Assembly: GCA_030685235.1 (NCBI GenBank)
Contig: MU839124.1
Span: 186,001-250,000, forward strand
Direction of reading: 5' to 3'
DNA: 64,000 nt
Source of the DNA: Copromyces sp. CBS 386.78
Lineage: Eukaryota > Ascomycota > Sordariomycetes > Sordariales > Sordariaceae
Position 1 is the stretch's first letter. Each line of letters opens with the position of its first letter. The translations under genes were made by a program, and so were the position numbers. Below the pieces are notes generated by a model, which was not told the DNA's origin, searched no databases, and saw only the letters and a program-made list of their open reading frames with translations. Positions 1-9,391 of this stretch are shown here, in pieces.

Positions 1-1264
1 ACATTCCTAGGATTCCTTCCAAAAAGCCCTTGCTGGCTGCGAGACTAAGCTGGTTTTGTTCTTTCAAGGTGCCGTCGTGGTCGTGGAACTTGAAGAGCGG
101 CGAATCGACGCAGACGCCGTTGGGCTTGTACAGTGGGACATGGGTCAAGACCAAAGTGAAGTGGCCCTTGAACTGCACGGCGCTGGCGGTGTTGATGACG
201 CTGTTGATGAAGGAGTAGGTGTCGTCCTGAAGCTCGGAGGATAAAGCGGGGGTGTCGAGGTTCATGTCGTTCAGCACGACGAGGCGGAGTTCGGGCACGA
301 GACGGTCGGAGAGCGGGTTGTCGAGGGCATCGAAGAGGGTGTTGGTAAGGGATTTGTTGGTTAAGGGGAGCTCGAAGCGGAGTTCGTAGTTGATCCTGCC
401 GAATGCGTCTTCGAAGCGCCCGGTCAGGTTGGTGTTGATGTCGCCTGCGTATCCGATGTCGTGGTTACCCGCTACGTTGATGATGCGCTTGGTCCAGACT
501 TCCGAGTCGTTGGATGGGCCGCTGGTCGAAAGGTAGCCGGTGAGGTCGTACTCGTCGGCGGGGAACATGGCGACGTCGTCGGGCACGCGCTCGCCGCCCT
601 TGAAGACGCGGTTCCAGAAGCGGTGGGCGCGCCAGTAGAATTCGTCGTCCGTAACCCATTGACTGCCGAGCAGGTCGCCGAGAACGGTGACGTGCGTCGG
701 GCGTGACCACCAGTGTAAAGTGCGGTAGATGTGGGCGAGGTAGTAATCGTTGCCCCAGTGGTCGAAGCGCTTGCGGTAGGACTCGGCGAGGTTGAAGACG
801 TCTTCGAAGAAAATGTCGACGATCTCGTGGAAGCACTGGCGGAGGCGCCATCGTAGCGAGGCATGGCTCGTCTGGAAGGTCAGGTGGCGGAACAGGCTCT
901 TGGCGTGCGGGAAGACGCCCAGGTACTCGGTCGGAATCGAGGTGTCGCCTTCGAGCTGCGGGTCGCCGAGCGCAAGGAGACGGAACGGCGCAAGCGGTCG
1001 CGACGGTGTGACGGCGGGTGTCGAGGTAGGGTCGGTTTCGTCTACAGGCACAGGCGGGAGCGAAAGGTGCAACTTGACCGTCTCGAGGAAGGCATGGTAG
1101 CCCGTGTCGGCGGGCGCATTATGTTGGACAGGCGGCAACGGAAAGGCGCATTTTCCGAAGAAGGGGAAGAAGTATAGGTATATCGTCAGAGCGAGGGAGA
1201 TGGGGAGGAAGATGCGCAAGGCCTTGCGAAGGGTCGCCGTCGGGGACCAGGAAAGTTGCGACAT
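1..1264 (-). CDS. Ted1/Cdc1-type metallophosphoesterase, GPI-anchor remodelling (3' end outside window)
   Basis: The open frame starts at the ATG at 1264 and runs without a stop or intron off the left edge, giving about 421 N-terminal residues. A short cytosolic N-terminus is followed by one hydrophobic segment (about residues 15-36), as in ER-anchored Cdc1/Ted1 proteins. The phosphoesterase metal motifs are present in order: LGDPQLEG (near residue 100), a GDL motif in LGDLLGS (near 195), and NVAGNHD (near 270). A further THVPLY block carries the late His. In yeast, Ted1 and Cdc1 act in the ER lumen and remove ethanolamine phosphate from GPI glycans, aiding ER exit of GPI proteins. The LGDLLGSQW form of the second motif fits Ted1-like better than bacterial-type phosphoesterases. 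The family assignment is firm; Ted1 versus Cdc1 paralogy is inferred. The C-terminus is not visible. Confidence 0.85.
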   Translation of the reverse strand, partial: MSQLSWSPTATLRKALRIFLPISLALTIYLYFFPFFGKCAFPLPPVQHNAPADTGYHAFLETVKLHLSLPPVPVDETDPTSTPAVTPSRPLAPFRLLALGDPQLEGDTSIPTEYLGVFPHAKSLFRHLTFQTSHASLRWRLRQCFHEIVDIFFEDVFNLAESYRKRFDHWGNDYYLAHIYRTLHWWSRPTHVTVLGDLLGSQWVTDDEFYWRAHRFWNRVFKGGERVPDDVAMFPADEYDLTGYLSTSGPSNDSEVWTKRIINVAGNHDIGYAGDINTNLTGRFEDAFGRINYELRFELPLTNKSLTNTLFDALDNPLSDRLVPELRLVVLNDMNLDTPALSSELQDDTYSFINSVINTASAVQFKGHFTLVLTHVPLYKPNGVCVDSPLFKFHDHDGTLKEQNQLSLAASKGFLEGILGM

Positions 1265-2451
1265 TTGGGGATGTTGACTATCGCGACATGGGGGAACCTG
1301 GACACATGAGAAAGGGTATAGGTACAGGTAGGTAGAGTATAGACCAAAAAAAAGAGAAAGAAGAAGCAAAAAGACAAATGCCCTGAAGACGAGCCTCAAA
1401 CGAGAGTTTTGAAGAGTCCTCGTGGGAGCCGGGACAATGAGTGTCGGATGTCTGTTGTTTCGTAAGCCGAGGAAAAAAGGAGTCAACAAATTGCGCCGCA
1501 TGAGAGCGTGTTCGGCAATGCTCCAGTCGTGTTTCGCCAATTTTCAGGTGAAGAATGCCAAGACATTGGGGGAATTTGCCGGCGGCAACTGAGCTGGAAC
1601 GTCATATGCCCCCTGAATTGGAGTCCCTCAGATCCATATTCATCATGTCTCGGCATAAGGGGTCTAGATCTTATCCACCCATGAGTTCGTCAACATGAGG
1701 GTTGTTCTCCTTCTTCCTCGAAAATCAAAAAGGATTTCTACTGGATGATGGTCTCTTCGTAGAAACAAGTGCTTTGGCCTCCTCGAAGGCTTTGGAAAGT
1801 GACAAGTCCGGGCAGATCATCCCATCGGTGGCAACGCTCGTCAACAATCATGAAGTCAATCCGAGACATTGTCCGTGATTGTGTAGCTGCCAACGGCTCC
1901 GTGGCCCGGCAAGCAGAGTCAGTCCAACTGATGTGCAGGTTTCAAACTTTCAGGCACCTTCTTCCCGCTCTGCTCTGACTGCTGTTGGTCGGTAACTCAT
2001 CGACTTTCTTCCGTTATATCTTCGTGGGGCTCATCAACCTTTGTGTCTCCTAATGCAAAGTCCCGCCCCTTCACACGGTCCCGTAGAGGCCGAAGCTCTA
2101 GCTTGCAATGTCGACTTTGTAGCAGTGTAAAAGGAAAATCATTGGCCCTCGACCTTCTGTTTTCCGTCGGACAGCACAGATCAGAGACAGCTGAAGGTGT
2201 ACGCAAAGAGTGGCACCAATGAGTTTACACCTAGATCGGTCCTACATAGATCTTTGCACTCGTTGCCTTATCAGTTGCGTATTGTGTAGATAAGAACGCG
2301 ATGGAGTGGGCTCGAAGACTTGATGACCTCGAAGCATAATAAGCTCCCGGGAGCCGTCTTCCCTGCGGCTTGATGTTCTAGGATACTTTTGACAAATTCG
2401 AACACTCGGAGAATTCGTATTAACATTCACGTTTCTGAGACACTGCCCACG
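1265..2451. other. Intergenic region, no gene recognised
   Basis: This stretch lies between two divergent genes and so holds both 5' regions. Short open frames here have no recognisable domain and no matching splice signals. I see no repeat or RNA gene. Confidence 0.5.
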
Positions 2452-3108
2452 ATGAAGATCCTGCCCAAGCTTCTGTTTGCGGCACTCCTGCTCTTGGGTC
2501 TAGCCCATGGACTTGTCATTGAACCCGAGGGAACGCAGGACAATGTCGAGCCCACGGGACATAACGAAACCGCTTTCGGAGGATGCACACGCGTGAGTGG
2601 ATGTCTCTCTTCAGTATCGTATCCCAGTGCTGACTTGCCTGAAGTGGTATATGACACCAGGAACCCACCCGCTCGACATGGACTTCATAGCAGAATGCCA
2701 GGTGGAAGATGGTTCATATCTGAAGTCACGGCAGTATCTCGGAGAGTGCATCGCCAATGTTGGTGGCTACCTGATCATGCAAGACAAGTACGTTCTTTTC
2801 TTCCTTTTCTAGCCTCGCAATCACAATAGAAACTGACGAGAAAATCGTTAGTGGATGGTTTGGCAGCACATGCGGCGATTGCTGGCTCGGTCCCGATCCC
2901 GAAGGGGACCTGGGTCTATTTACATGGCTTCACTGTAACTGCTACGATGGCGAGAGGTGGGGCGACACCTACATAAATCTTGGTTAGTAACCTTTTGAGT
3001 TTGGCTTTGAGAGATATCACTGACATGAATCTCGTAGATGCTATTATCAGCAATTTTCATGGGTTGCTTAGCTGCCTGGGTCATATCGCAGTGATGGAGT
3101 CGTCGTGA
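2452..3108 (+). CDS. Secreted cyanovirin-N homology (CVNH) lectin-like protein, 4 exons
   Basis: Model: exons 2452-2592, 2645-2787, 2852-2982 and 3038-3108, 161 residues. Each intron has a GT donor, a CTGAC-like branch site and an AG acceptor, and the phases agree. Residues 1-20 form a typical signal peptide (charged start, Leu/Ala core, ending LAHG). The mature part matches the CVNH fold. The first repeat has an early Cys in FIAECQ, then SRQYLGECIANVGGYL. The second has INLDAIISNFHGLLSC, the hallmark 'INLD..I.N..G.L' ending of CVNH repeats. A Cys-rich insert (CGDCWLGPDP..CNCYDGE) sits between them. CVNH proteins bind high-mannose glycans; fungal members occur secreted or fused to LysM. The glycan-binding role is inferred from the family. 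Start chosen because it gives the signal peptide; an upstream in-frame ATG at 2389 would bury it. Confidence 0.8.
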
Positions 3109-3447
3109 GGTAGAATTGGTAGTCTTTGTAACCTCGAGTCTACAAAGGTTCTGCTTTTTAGTTGTGTTTTTGTGGGTAGTGGAGGGATAGACTGATTCGG
3201 AAATAAGGTTGCTAGAGGTGGAAACATATTTTACCTTGGAGCCTTTGAGATACCTCCCCAAAACCAGAAGCATACACCACGTCAGTTAGAATTATCCGTT
3301 CCCCGTAGCCGAGCTTCATTTTCATTTTTGCCCAATTTCTTTCAATCCGAACGCCGACCTTTCCGCCATGACGTCAAAAGCCCTCAAGGCAATCCTCAAA
3401 ATTCACCCACTGTGCCGCGAAAACTCCGTAATGTTTCCTTCCATAGC
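3109..3447. other. Convergent 3' intergenic spacer
   Basis: Sequence between the stop codons of two converging genes. It presumably holds both 3' untranslated regions. No further feature seen. Confidence 0.5.
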
Positions 3448-3927
3448 TTAGTACTCCTCTTCATCATATTCCTCCAACTGTGGAACAGTGATATCAAACG
3501 TCACATTGCCCGCCAACTCAGGATCAAGCAGCGCAAAAGCCACAGCGCTCACGTCCGCAAGCTTGGAAGATTCTATCGTGTCGTCGTCCTCCACCTTTAG
3601 CCGCTTCCACCCGTGGCTCAAATCCCCATTGGGGTTTCGCGGGATGCCATAGACGACCTTGACGTCGCCTTCGGGGAGAGGGATCGGTTCTGCGCCGACG
3701 CTGAATGTGAGGCCGTTGGGGTACCGGTCGTGAAGAATCTGGAGGAGCTCTTCGGAGACTTTGGCAAAAGTCCAGTCTAGCATGACGAAGAGGAAGATGG
3801 TGTGAATGCCGCATTTGAGGCGGAGGGTGATGCGGGGATCATCGACCGGGTTGTTGGTGGTGCGAGGCTGGTGCGACAGGTAGTTAGCATATTAGAGACG
3901 AGCTGACGGATGAAGCTTTCTTACCAT
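3448..3927 (-). CDS. Small acidic-tailed protein of unknown function, 2 exons
   Basis: The main exon (3867-3448) reads 139 codons to a stop and ends in an acidic tail, LEEYDEEEY. Its N-terminal part (ITLRLKCGIHTIFLF) has the alternating beta-strand look of a ubiquitin-like domain, followed by a helix (VSEELLQILHDRYP); that fold is a guess. There is no in-frame ATG in the first 28 codons of this exon. A 57-nt intron (3924-3868) with GTAAGA donor, GCTAAC branch site and CAG acceptor joins it to an exon that is only the initiator ATG (3927-3925). The alternative start, ATG 3783, would remove the best conserved-looking strand. I do not recognise the gene. It is divergent from the Tim17-like gene at 4473, with 545 bp between the starts. 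Confidence 0.6.
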
Positions 3928-4472
3928 TGTGACTTTTCACCTCTGGCGATATCAGTTTTATCGGATATAATATGTATCCAGAAGAAGAAGTAAAGCCCTC
4001 AAGTTGTGTTGTCATAACCTGAGGCCCTAGAGAAATTGGAGTCAGTTTGTTCCTGACAGCAAGGGATGCAGATGATGGTCAGTGGGGTGACGTTGGTCAG
4101 GTGGGTTGGAGACAGACGCGATCCGACCCGCTTTCTCCGCTTGGAGGGGAAGCTAGAAGGGAGCTTGGGCCATCTCCAATCTCTGATATCCACCACATGC
4201 AGGCATGCAGCCGGCTTTCGCTTTCAAGCTGCCCGCGTCCGTCCAACTGGACTTTCGGGGGAGATTTGTTTCCAGTAACACTAATTCAGTTGCCTTTCCC
4301 TGTCCAACCCGGTGGATCGCCAACGAACAGCGCAAACACCTTGACGTCTTTATCGGCTCGAGCTGCCCCGGTTGAACTCTACAACTTCGATTACTGACCG
4401 ACAACACCGAGAATTCCGACAGAAACACATCACGACAGGAGACTGCGATACCGCAGCTCGATATTGGTCAAC
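3928..4472. other. Shared divergent promoter region
   Basis: This gap separates two divergently transcribed small genes (start codons at 3927 minus and 4473 plus) and must contain both promoters. No clear TATA box was found. A short open frame across it has no domain. Confidence 0.5.
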
Positions 4473-5146
4473 ATGTCAACCACCGAAGAATCAAAGGCCG
4501 CTGTACCAGAGCCCGTCCCCGAATACGTTACCAAATGTCGTCTTTCCATCCCGGATGCCGTACGAATCCCCCTTGCGTCGAGCACCGCCTTGCTCATTGG
4601 CTTCACGCTCGGAGTGACCCAAGGCATCAAGACAACCGGTATGCGCTTTCGCGCCGAACACGCCCACAAGCTGCCGACGACCAAGATGGGATGGTATTTC
4701 TATCACAAGAGCAAGAACTACAATTCGATTTGGGGCGGTGCCAAGGAGGGTGCGAGGATGGGAGCCAAGATTTGCTTCTGGACAACAGCCATGTTTGGTA
4801 TCGAGCACATGTTTGACGCCTATCGCGGGACGGCCGACATCTTCAACACTGTAACCGCCTGTGTGACTGTCTCGGGCGCCTTTAGTCTATGGAGTACGGG
4901 ATCGCCTGTCCTTAGATCTTGCCCATCAAACGCTAACCATAACTCCCTCATCCAGATCGCTTCTCTTTGCCCATGGCGGCCCGGACAACCAAAACTGCTC
5001 TGGTTGTAGGTCTCGCATACGGAGGCTTGCAAGATCTAGCTGGTATCGTAAGAGGGCGACCCATCGGATATGCCGAATTCATCAAGCGCCACGTTGGTGG
5101 CTACAAGAATGCGGCGGACGAGAACCAAAAGGAGCGGGTGATTTAA
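4473..5146 (+). CDS. Tim17/22/23-like small mitochondrial membrane protein, 2 exons
   Basis: Exons 4473-4893 and 4956-5146 (62-nt intron, GTACGG donor, GCTAAC branch, CAG acceptor, phase 1) give 203 residues. The protein has four Gly- and small-residue-rich hydrophobic stretches: near residues 32-52 (LASSTALLIGFTLGVTQGI), around 92-112 (GAKEGARMGAKICFWTTAMFG), around 122-142 (IFNTVTACVTVSGAFSLW), and a last one after the intron (TKTALVVGLAYGGLQDL). This four-helix, glycine-rich pattern is that of Tim17/Tim22/Tim23-related proteins, including the complex I assembly factor TIMMDC1. There is no cleavable presequence, again typical of this group. Which member it is cannot be told from sequence inspection. 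A start nine bases upstream (4464) is in frame; 4473 is preferred because MSTTEE is a normal fungal start. Confidence 0.7.
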
Positions 5147-6321
5147 AGACGATTAGGTCCGTTTCCCTTCGGCCCACACCTTCGCCAACCGGTGCAACCC
5201 AATTTGATCAGTGAAGAATACGAAACATAACGCTGGTTGCCTCTCATTGTTATTACCAAACACGTCCGATCTCGGAAGCCCCAGATGCTCCGCAACGGTT
5301 ATTCAAGGTCGAAACAACACCACAGCTTGCAGCTAGTCTAGTCTGTATTCCTGCTGCATTTTTATGACAAACCACCGACAGGATCCTCAATATCATGCAC
5401 GACAAATGCCGAAACATTGTGGGTTTCAACATGGCGCCCGCATCAGCCGCATCGGATTCTAGACAGATATCGGCGTTCATCCGCAGACTTATATATGCGC
5501 ACGAGTCATCATTATTGGCCAGCGCGCATCGAAGCCTTTCACCATCGGCATTGGATATCAAAGAGTCGGCGGCTTAGACTTGGGGGTATAGGTACCAGCT
5601 GACCAGTGGGTATGTTGGGGAAAAGCTCTGGATTGCTTGGATTGGAACTGTTACGGCATCCAATCCCACTCGCCAAATTCCTCCTGTCAGACAGGCGAGC
5701 TCTCTAAGGTAGCTTCGGCAAGCATGCATCGTCGGGGTATCTCTTTGGCGAGGCAGGGCTGGACCAATGATTGACCATTCATCAAGGGACATCAAAGAGG
5801 GGGACGTCACTCCGCCTAACACCCCCCAGCAGATCGCGGCTACTGGCGGCCTTTGGGGGCGGCCACGTGACGCCTGATAAGAAGCAAGCGCAATGATGCC
5901 GCATCATCGCCTGCGTCAACGAAACCTTGACAAAGGAAGATCGGGGGGTGCCATGGGTAGTTATCCCAAAGAGAGCAAATCGGCTTGTACTTTATTTTCT
6001 GCCAGTCCCCTGCGCCGCTATTTGGAGGATGGATCTGGTACGTTCTATTTGCTGGCGGTCCAGCCCTCGTCCAGGGGGCGAGCCAGAGATCAAGATGAGA
6101 TGACGGTCTGTGCTATGCGCAGGTATCTCCGAAGAACGCAGGTTGGATGATTGTCGGACATCAAGCTGCGTTTATATATCCCACAGTCATAACCTCTTGT
6201 TTGTTTCCCTCAAATACTTGCTTCACCATTCCTTGTGTTTGTGCGGTGTTGTCCTCTCTTTGTCTGGTCCTATCCCAGTACTTCCGTCCCACAAAGCATC
6301 CAACCTCGTACTGACTACGAT
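5147..6321. other. Intergenic region upstream of proline dehydrogenase
   Basis: About 1.2 kb without a supported gene. A TATA-like string (TTTATATATC) lies near 6172, about 150 bp before the proline dehydrogenase start, and the following leader is pyrimidine-rich. Open frames on both strands here have no domain or splice support. Confidence 0.45.
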
Positions 6322-7944
6322 ATGTTTCCCACTTCCAGATCACCTGCCAGCAGGCAGTTGGTTTGCAACATAGGACATGCCCGGGCAAGAACCATTGCTT
6401 CGTCCCTTGGACCTGCCGTGGTTTCCATCCCATATCATCATGTCTCACATTCAACTTCACCGGTCAGGCGTGTCAACGGCGTTGGGAGAACATATTCAAC
6501 ACGACTTATACACTCCTCCACCAACCGACCTAAGCCTACTGACCACCTAACCATCGATAACGCATCATCACTATCAACATACGAACCTCAGCCCAGCGAG
6601 ATGCCAAAGACGCCCTCACCACTGGCAGTACTGCCACTCACGAATGTCCTCCGATCATGGATGACCACCACAGTCTCATCCTCGCCCTTCCTCCTACCGC
6701 CCTCATTAGCCGCCATGTCCGTCCTAGCCCACACCACAAACCCAGCCCTCAACCCGGACCGAAACCCCCTCCTCCGCGCCTTCCTCAAAAAGACCTTCTA
6801 CGCCCAATTCTGCGCTGGCGAGAACCCAGCAGAGGTTCGCCAAACCATCGACTCCCTCAAGCAAATCGGCTTCAGCGGAGTCATCCTCGGCTACGCCCGC
6901 GAAGTCGTCCTCACCGATTCCGAGACCAAAGATCTCGCCTCCTCCGCGGCCGAGGGTGGCGCCGCAGCGGAGGAGTGCATTCGCACGGAAATCAACCCCT
7001 GGGCCGAAGGAACCATGGAGACCGTCCGCCTCGCCTCACACGGTGATTTCGTCGCCCTCAAATTCACCGGTGCCGGCCGGCAGGCCCTCTACTCTCTTTC
7101 CAAACGCCTCCCGCCCTCCGAAGCTCTCGGTTCCGCCATCGACGGGATCTGCAAACTCGCTGCCGAGCGGGGCGTCCGCCTCCTCTTCGACGCCGAACAA
7201 ACTGCTCTCCAACCCGGCATCGACGACTGGACGCTCGATTACATGCGCCGGTACAACGCCAACGGAAAAGCCATAGTCCACGGCACTTACCAAGCCTACC
7301 TCAAATCCACGCCTGCCACTTTATCCTCACACCTCGCCATCGCCGCTGCAGAAGGGTTCACACTAGGCGTGAAACTGGTTCGCGGCGCTTACTTGGGTTC
7401 CGACCCCCGTGACTTAATCTGCGACACCAAAGCCGATACCGACAATCAATACGATGGGATTGCTGAGGCTCTACTCCGCAACAGCTGGTCCGGTGACGGG
7501 CTTTTGCAACCACCTAACCCACAAGAAACGAAGTTTCCCGACGTCAACGTCGTCCTAGCCACGCACAACCGCGAATCAGTACTCAAGGGCAAGGCCCTCC
7601 TCGACAGCGGCGTGGCCAAGCTGGGATACGAACAAGTGGCGTTTGCGCAGCTGCAGGGGATGGCGGATGAAGTTAGTTGTGAGCTTGTTGCTGGGTCGCA
7701 TGAATCACCGAAGGAGATGGAGATGGAGGCTGCAGAGAAGGAAACTGGAAAGGTGGAGGGAAACGGAAATAAGCCGCAGGTGTACAAATACTTGGTGTGG
7801 GGATCGACGGGGGAGTGTATGAAGTATTTGCTCAGAAGGGCTTATGAGAATCGGGATGCGGTGCAGAGGACTAAGAGTGGACGGGAGGCGATGGGACGGG
7901 AGGTGGGGAGGAGGGTTCGGGGGTTGTTTGGGATCTCTTCTTGA
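6322..7944 (+). CDS. Proline dehydrogenase (proline oxidase), mitochondrial
   Basis: A single uninterrupted exon encodes 540 residues from ATG 6322. The enzyme oxidises L-proline to pyrroline-5-carboxylate with FAD in the mitochondrial matrix, the first step of proline catabolism. The first ~80 residues are rich in Arg, Ser and Thr with few acids (RARTIASS, RVNGVGRTYSTR), a mitochondrial targeting sequence. The FAD-binding barrel motifs follow: LLFDAEQT (near residue 290), VKLVRGAYLG (near 350), ATHNRE (near 413), FAQLQGMAD (near 440), and the substrate-binding C-terminal signature YLLRRAYENRDAV (near 505). A charged, Glu/Lys-rich loop after GSHESPKE (near 465) is an insertion relative to the compact family core. 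An in-frame upstream ATG at 6235 would add 29 residues; 6322 is preferred because the extension contains no targeting-like residues. Assignment is firm. Confidence 0.93.
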   Translation: MFPTSRSPASRQLVCNIGHARARTIASSLGPAVVSIPYHHVSHSTSPVRRVNGVGRTYSTRLIHSSTNRPKPTDHLTIDNASSLSTYEPQPSEMPKTPSPLAVLPLTNVLRSWMTTTVSSSPFLLPPSLAAMSVLAHTTNPALNPDRNPLLRAFLKKTFYAQFCAGENPAEVRQTIDSLKQIGFSGVILGYAREVVLTDSETKDLASSAAEGGAAAEECIRTEINPWAEGTMETVRLASHGDFVALKFTGAGRQALYSLSKRLPPSEALGSAIDGICKLAAERGVRLLFDAEQTALQPGIDDWTLDYMRRYNANGKAIVHGTYQAYLKSTPATLSSHLAIAAAEGFTLGVKLVRGAYLGSDPRDLICDTKADTDNQYDGIAEALLRNSWSGDGLLQPPNPQETKFPDVNVVLATHNRESVLKGKALLDSGVAKLGYEQVAFAQLQGMADEVSCELVAGSHESPKEMEMEAAEKETGKVEGNGNKPQVYKYLVWGSTGECMKYLLRRAYENRDAVQRTKSGREAMGREVGRRVRGLFGISS

Positions 7945-8647
7945 TTTATGTACGGTGGTTCAGAAGGGTCTGGATACTAATTGGTCTCATTGAGTTGCGT
8001 TTGTGGATCATCACTTTTGGCGCATTGTGAGGGTTCGTTTGATAGGTTTGGCTTTGGTTTCCCCTCAGTTTTAGCGTGGGTATCTGCTTGACAGATACAG
8101 ATCCAGATGCAGATACAGACACAAATATTTAAAGTGGTGGAATACAGAACATCAATTTGATCATCTTGATTTCCGTCTTCCCTAACACTACTTCATCACC
8201 AGAGCTTCGTGGCCATATTACCATCCTTCACCATGCCTGCATGTTCCAAAGACCGTACATAGCCTCCCATAGCAGGTACCAGCGGATGCCGTTGCTCAGG
8301 TGGAGGTCTAGCCATCACTGCTTACAGTAGACCTCCTCGATTGTAACCGAGCACTCGCAGATACAATTTCCGGGTTCCATTCTCGTCTTGATTCCTGTCA
8401 ATTTTTTTTTTCTGCTTTGCCTTTTGCATGTTCCTTCGCGGCACCGCACTCTATTGTCGGACCTGTTGATTAGTATCTTATTTTGACGTGCCATTCAACA
8501 TGGTGCTCTTTTTGTCCAACTGTATTGATGTCCACCATAGATGCCCCATTTAGGTCTTTTCTCAACCTCTATCTTCTTTTCCTTTTATCCGTATCCCCTT
8601 TGCGCCTCTTTGTGCCCTTTTCTTTCTCCCTTATCCCCATCTCCCAT
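7945..8647. other. Convergent 3' intergenic region
   Basis: Both flanking genes end here. It contains a short degenerate GATACA-type repeat around 8092-8125 and T-rich stretches that may be 3' untranslated sequence. No gene recognised. Confidence 0.5.
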
Positions 8648-9391
8648 CTACAACCCTCTCAGCGCAATTCCACTAACAACCAACCCCTCCATCTCCCTCC
8701 TCCTCCCCTCCTCATCCGCCTTATCTATCCTCTCCACGCCCGGCACGCCATTGAGCTTGTAATACTTGCGCACTTTAGCCCAGTCCGTTGACTTGGCCAG
8801 CTCTTCGTCTGTGACCGGTACAGGCGTGCCTTGGATGTGCGTGGTCAGGTGTTGCCATATGCTTTCTGGTGTTGGTGGTTCCGAGCTGGAGATTGTGGAG
8901 TTTTCGGACGAGAGTTTGGGGTAGACGACTTTGATGACTAGGACGTCGCGCGTTTTGGAGGGGGTTAGACCGTAGCGGCGGTAGGATTCGGAGATCTGTT
9001 TTTCGTTTTGTCAAGGTCGGTTAGCCTTTTGTTTCTTAAGTGGCTGTTGGATGTGGATTATTGTGTAGGAAATGTAATCAAAAAAAAAGAAGAAAAAAAA
9101 GGGGAAAAGACGAACATTGTTAGTAGGACTTAGCCCAATGACGATATCAGAGTGGACGTTGGGCGTCTGGAGGGTGCCCTCGGTCAAGGTGTTGAGCGCG
9201 CGGAAGATGGCGGCGAATAGGTGTGTGCGGGAGATGAGCACCGAGGCGTCGATGAAGGCGTACTCGAACTCGGGGTTCTTGCCGATGAGCTGGGCTTGGA
9301 GGAAATCGACGTTTTGCACATCGCGGAAGAGGGCGGCGTAAACGTGATGGTCCGAGGGGACGTGCTCGATTTGGAGGGTTTCGAGCGCCAT
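8648..9391 (-). CDS. cgi121: KEOPS/EKC complex subunit Cgi121, 2 exons
   Basis: Exons 9391-9116 and 8995-8648 (120-nt intron with a TACTAAC-like signal and a poly-pyrimidine tract) give 207 residues. The sequence follows yeast Cgi121 block by block: AFIDASVLISRTHLFAAIFRAL matches the AFID....S..H...A...AL block, IVIGLSPTNNISES matches the LSPTSNIS block, then the FG/YG-L block (RYGLTPSKTRDVLVI), and the C-terminal ALRGL close to the yeast ending. Cgi121 helps the KEOPS complex bind tRNA for N6-threonylcarbamoyl-adenosine synthesis at position 37 and is linked to telomere maintenance. A Ser/Pro/Thr-rich loop (SSENSTISSSEPPTPES) is longer than in yeast. Start 9391 is preferred to the in-frame ATG at 9466 because the latter only adds residues with no family match. 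Confidence 0.88.
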
